Assembly (NCBI RefSeq): GCF_018860665.1
Contig: NZ_JAHKPK010000018.1
Coordinates: 124,001-188,000 of the forward strand
DNA: 64,000 bases
Direction: 5' to 3'
DNA from: Pacificibacter marinus
Lineage (GTDB): Bacteria > Pseudomonadota > Alphaproteobacteria > Rhodobacterales > Rhodobacteraceae
Shown here: positions 63,449 to 64,000 of the stretch, piece after piece
Position numbering within the stretch: the first letter of the stretch is position 1
Layout: the number at the start of each line of letters is the position of its first letter
Translations under genes and position numbers: made by a program
The notes under the pieces: generated by a model
What the model saw: the letters and a program-made list of their open reading frames with translations, nothing else
What the model was told of the DNA's origin: nothing
Databases searched by the model: none

Positions 63449-64000
63449 GATTTGGCCTCAGATGGGGTGAAAGACACGCGGGCTTTGCCGCGCAACTGCG
63501 CTTTACAGCCCACAACCAAACTGTTGTCAGCCACATCTTCGACAACAATGGCGCCCGCAGCGATATTGCTGCCTTTGCCGATCAGGATTCCCCCAAGCAA
63601 AATAGCTCCAGCGCCGATGACAGCGCCGCGCCCCACATGCGGGTGGCGACGCGGGCCGTCATCATTCAACGTGCTGCCAAGGGTGACATTGTGCCAGATC
63701 GATACGTCTTCTTCGATCACGCTTGTTTCGCCAATAACACAGCCCAAGCCATGATCAAGCCACACCCCAGCACCGATACGAGCGGCGGGGTGGATATCTG
63801 TGTCGAAAGATCGACCGCAAGTCGCTTTGAGCGCCAAGGCCAGTGCCGGATTGCCATTTGTCCAAATTTTATGCGCCACACGGTGCGCCATAACGGCATG
63901 AATCCCGCGCGAAAACAACACTGTTGCAGATGCCCCACCCGGTTCAAAATTGCGCCGTGCGGTTTCTTCGATATCGTAACACGACATTTCAGCCAGTGTT
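63445..64000 (-). CDS. cysE: Serine O-acetyltransferase CysE-like (cut by window edge)
   Basis: The readable frame continues without a stop through the window end at 64000, so the N terminus is missing. The ATG at 63985-63987 would give a 180-residue protein, shorter than CysE (~260). Visible are RGIHAVMAHRVAHKIW from the helical N-terminal domain, DIHPAARIGAGVWLDHGLGCVIGETSVIEEDV and the left-handed beta-helix hexapeptides HPHVGRGAVIGAGA, ILLGGILIGKGSNIAAGAIV. It makes O-acetylserine for cysteine synthesis. It is cotranscribed with the VOC gene. Confidence 0.85.
   Translation of the reverse strand, partial: TLAEMSCYDIEETARRNFEPGGASATVLFSRGIHAVMAHRVAHKIWTNGNPALALALKATCGRSFDTDIHPAARIGAGVWLDHGLGCVIGETSVIEEDVSIWHNVTLGSTLNDDGPRRHPHVGRGAVIGAGAILLGGILIGKGSNIAAGAIVVEDVADNSLVVGCKAQLRGKARVSFTPSEAKS

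Overview
The window looks like chromosomal DNA from an alphaproteobacterium of the order Rhodobacterales (Roseobacter-type). Supporting signs are a circularly permuted two-piece tmRNA gene with an alphaproteobacterial-style tag, an alpha-type SspB, a ChpT phosphotransferase (CckA-ChpT-CtrA pathway), an iscR-suf operon with an Irr-type iron control element, olsB-olsA for ornithine lipids, an AcuI-type acrylyl-CoA reductase, and densely packed ATGA/TAATG-overlapping operons. This is inferred from gene content by eye; no database was searched.

Layout. 0-10 kb: end of an Atm1-type exporter, a LysM protein, LOG and RarD, sodB, ccmI-ruvX-DUF1289, acuI, tmRNA and sspB. 10-20 kb: tRNA-Arg and one long reverse-strand Fe-S cluster operon (iscR, cysteine desulfurase, sufB, six small genes, sufC, sufD, YIP1, sufS). 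20-36.5 kb: housekeeping genes, including a hydrolase and HD proteins, M32 peptidase, heme A synthase, a TrmJ-like methylase, olsBA, DUF3553/chpT, and the ribosomal-Obg-proline cluster rplU-rpmA-GNAT-GNAT-obgE-proB-proA. A tRNA-Ser gene at 36.6 kb marks a change of character: everything after it is accessory metabolism and transport.

36.6-40.1 kb: a TPP-riboswitch-controlled thiamine salvage operon (thiM-thiE-thiD-tenA). 40.3-54.1 kb: two consecutive operons of similar design. Each has a LacI-family regulator, a complete ABC importer and phosphoesterases. The first is Ugp-like and adds a tandem double GDPD protein and an inositol-monophosphatase-family enzyme. The second has a Sfu/AEP-type importer and a GpdQ/CpdA-like metallophosphoesterase. 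Both have palindromic LacI-type operators with a central CG and 11-bp-phased PHO-box-like repeats upstream. I read the pair as a phosphodiester (possibly glycerophosphoinositol) scavenging locus; this is the most interesting part of the window. 54.3-61.8 kb: an oligopeptide-type importer with an M20 deacylase and a divergent LysR regulator. 62-64 kb: an Lrp regulator, a VOC protein and a serine acetyltransferase that runs off the end.

The substrate-binding-protein gene of each of the three ABC operons is followed by a stable hairpin before the first permease gene, which would favour excess binding protein. No insertion sequence, CRISPR array or rRNA was seen.
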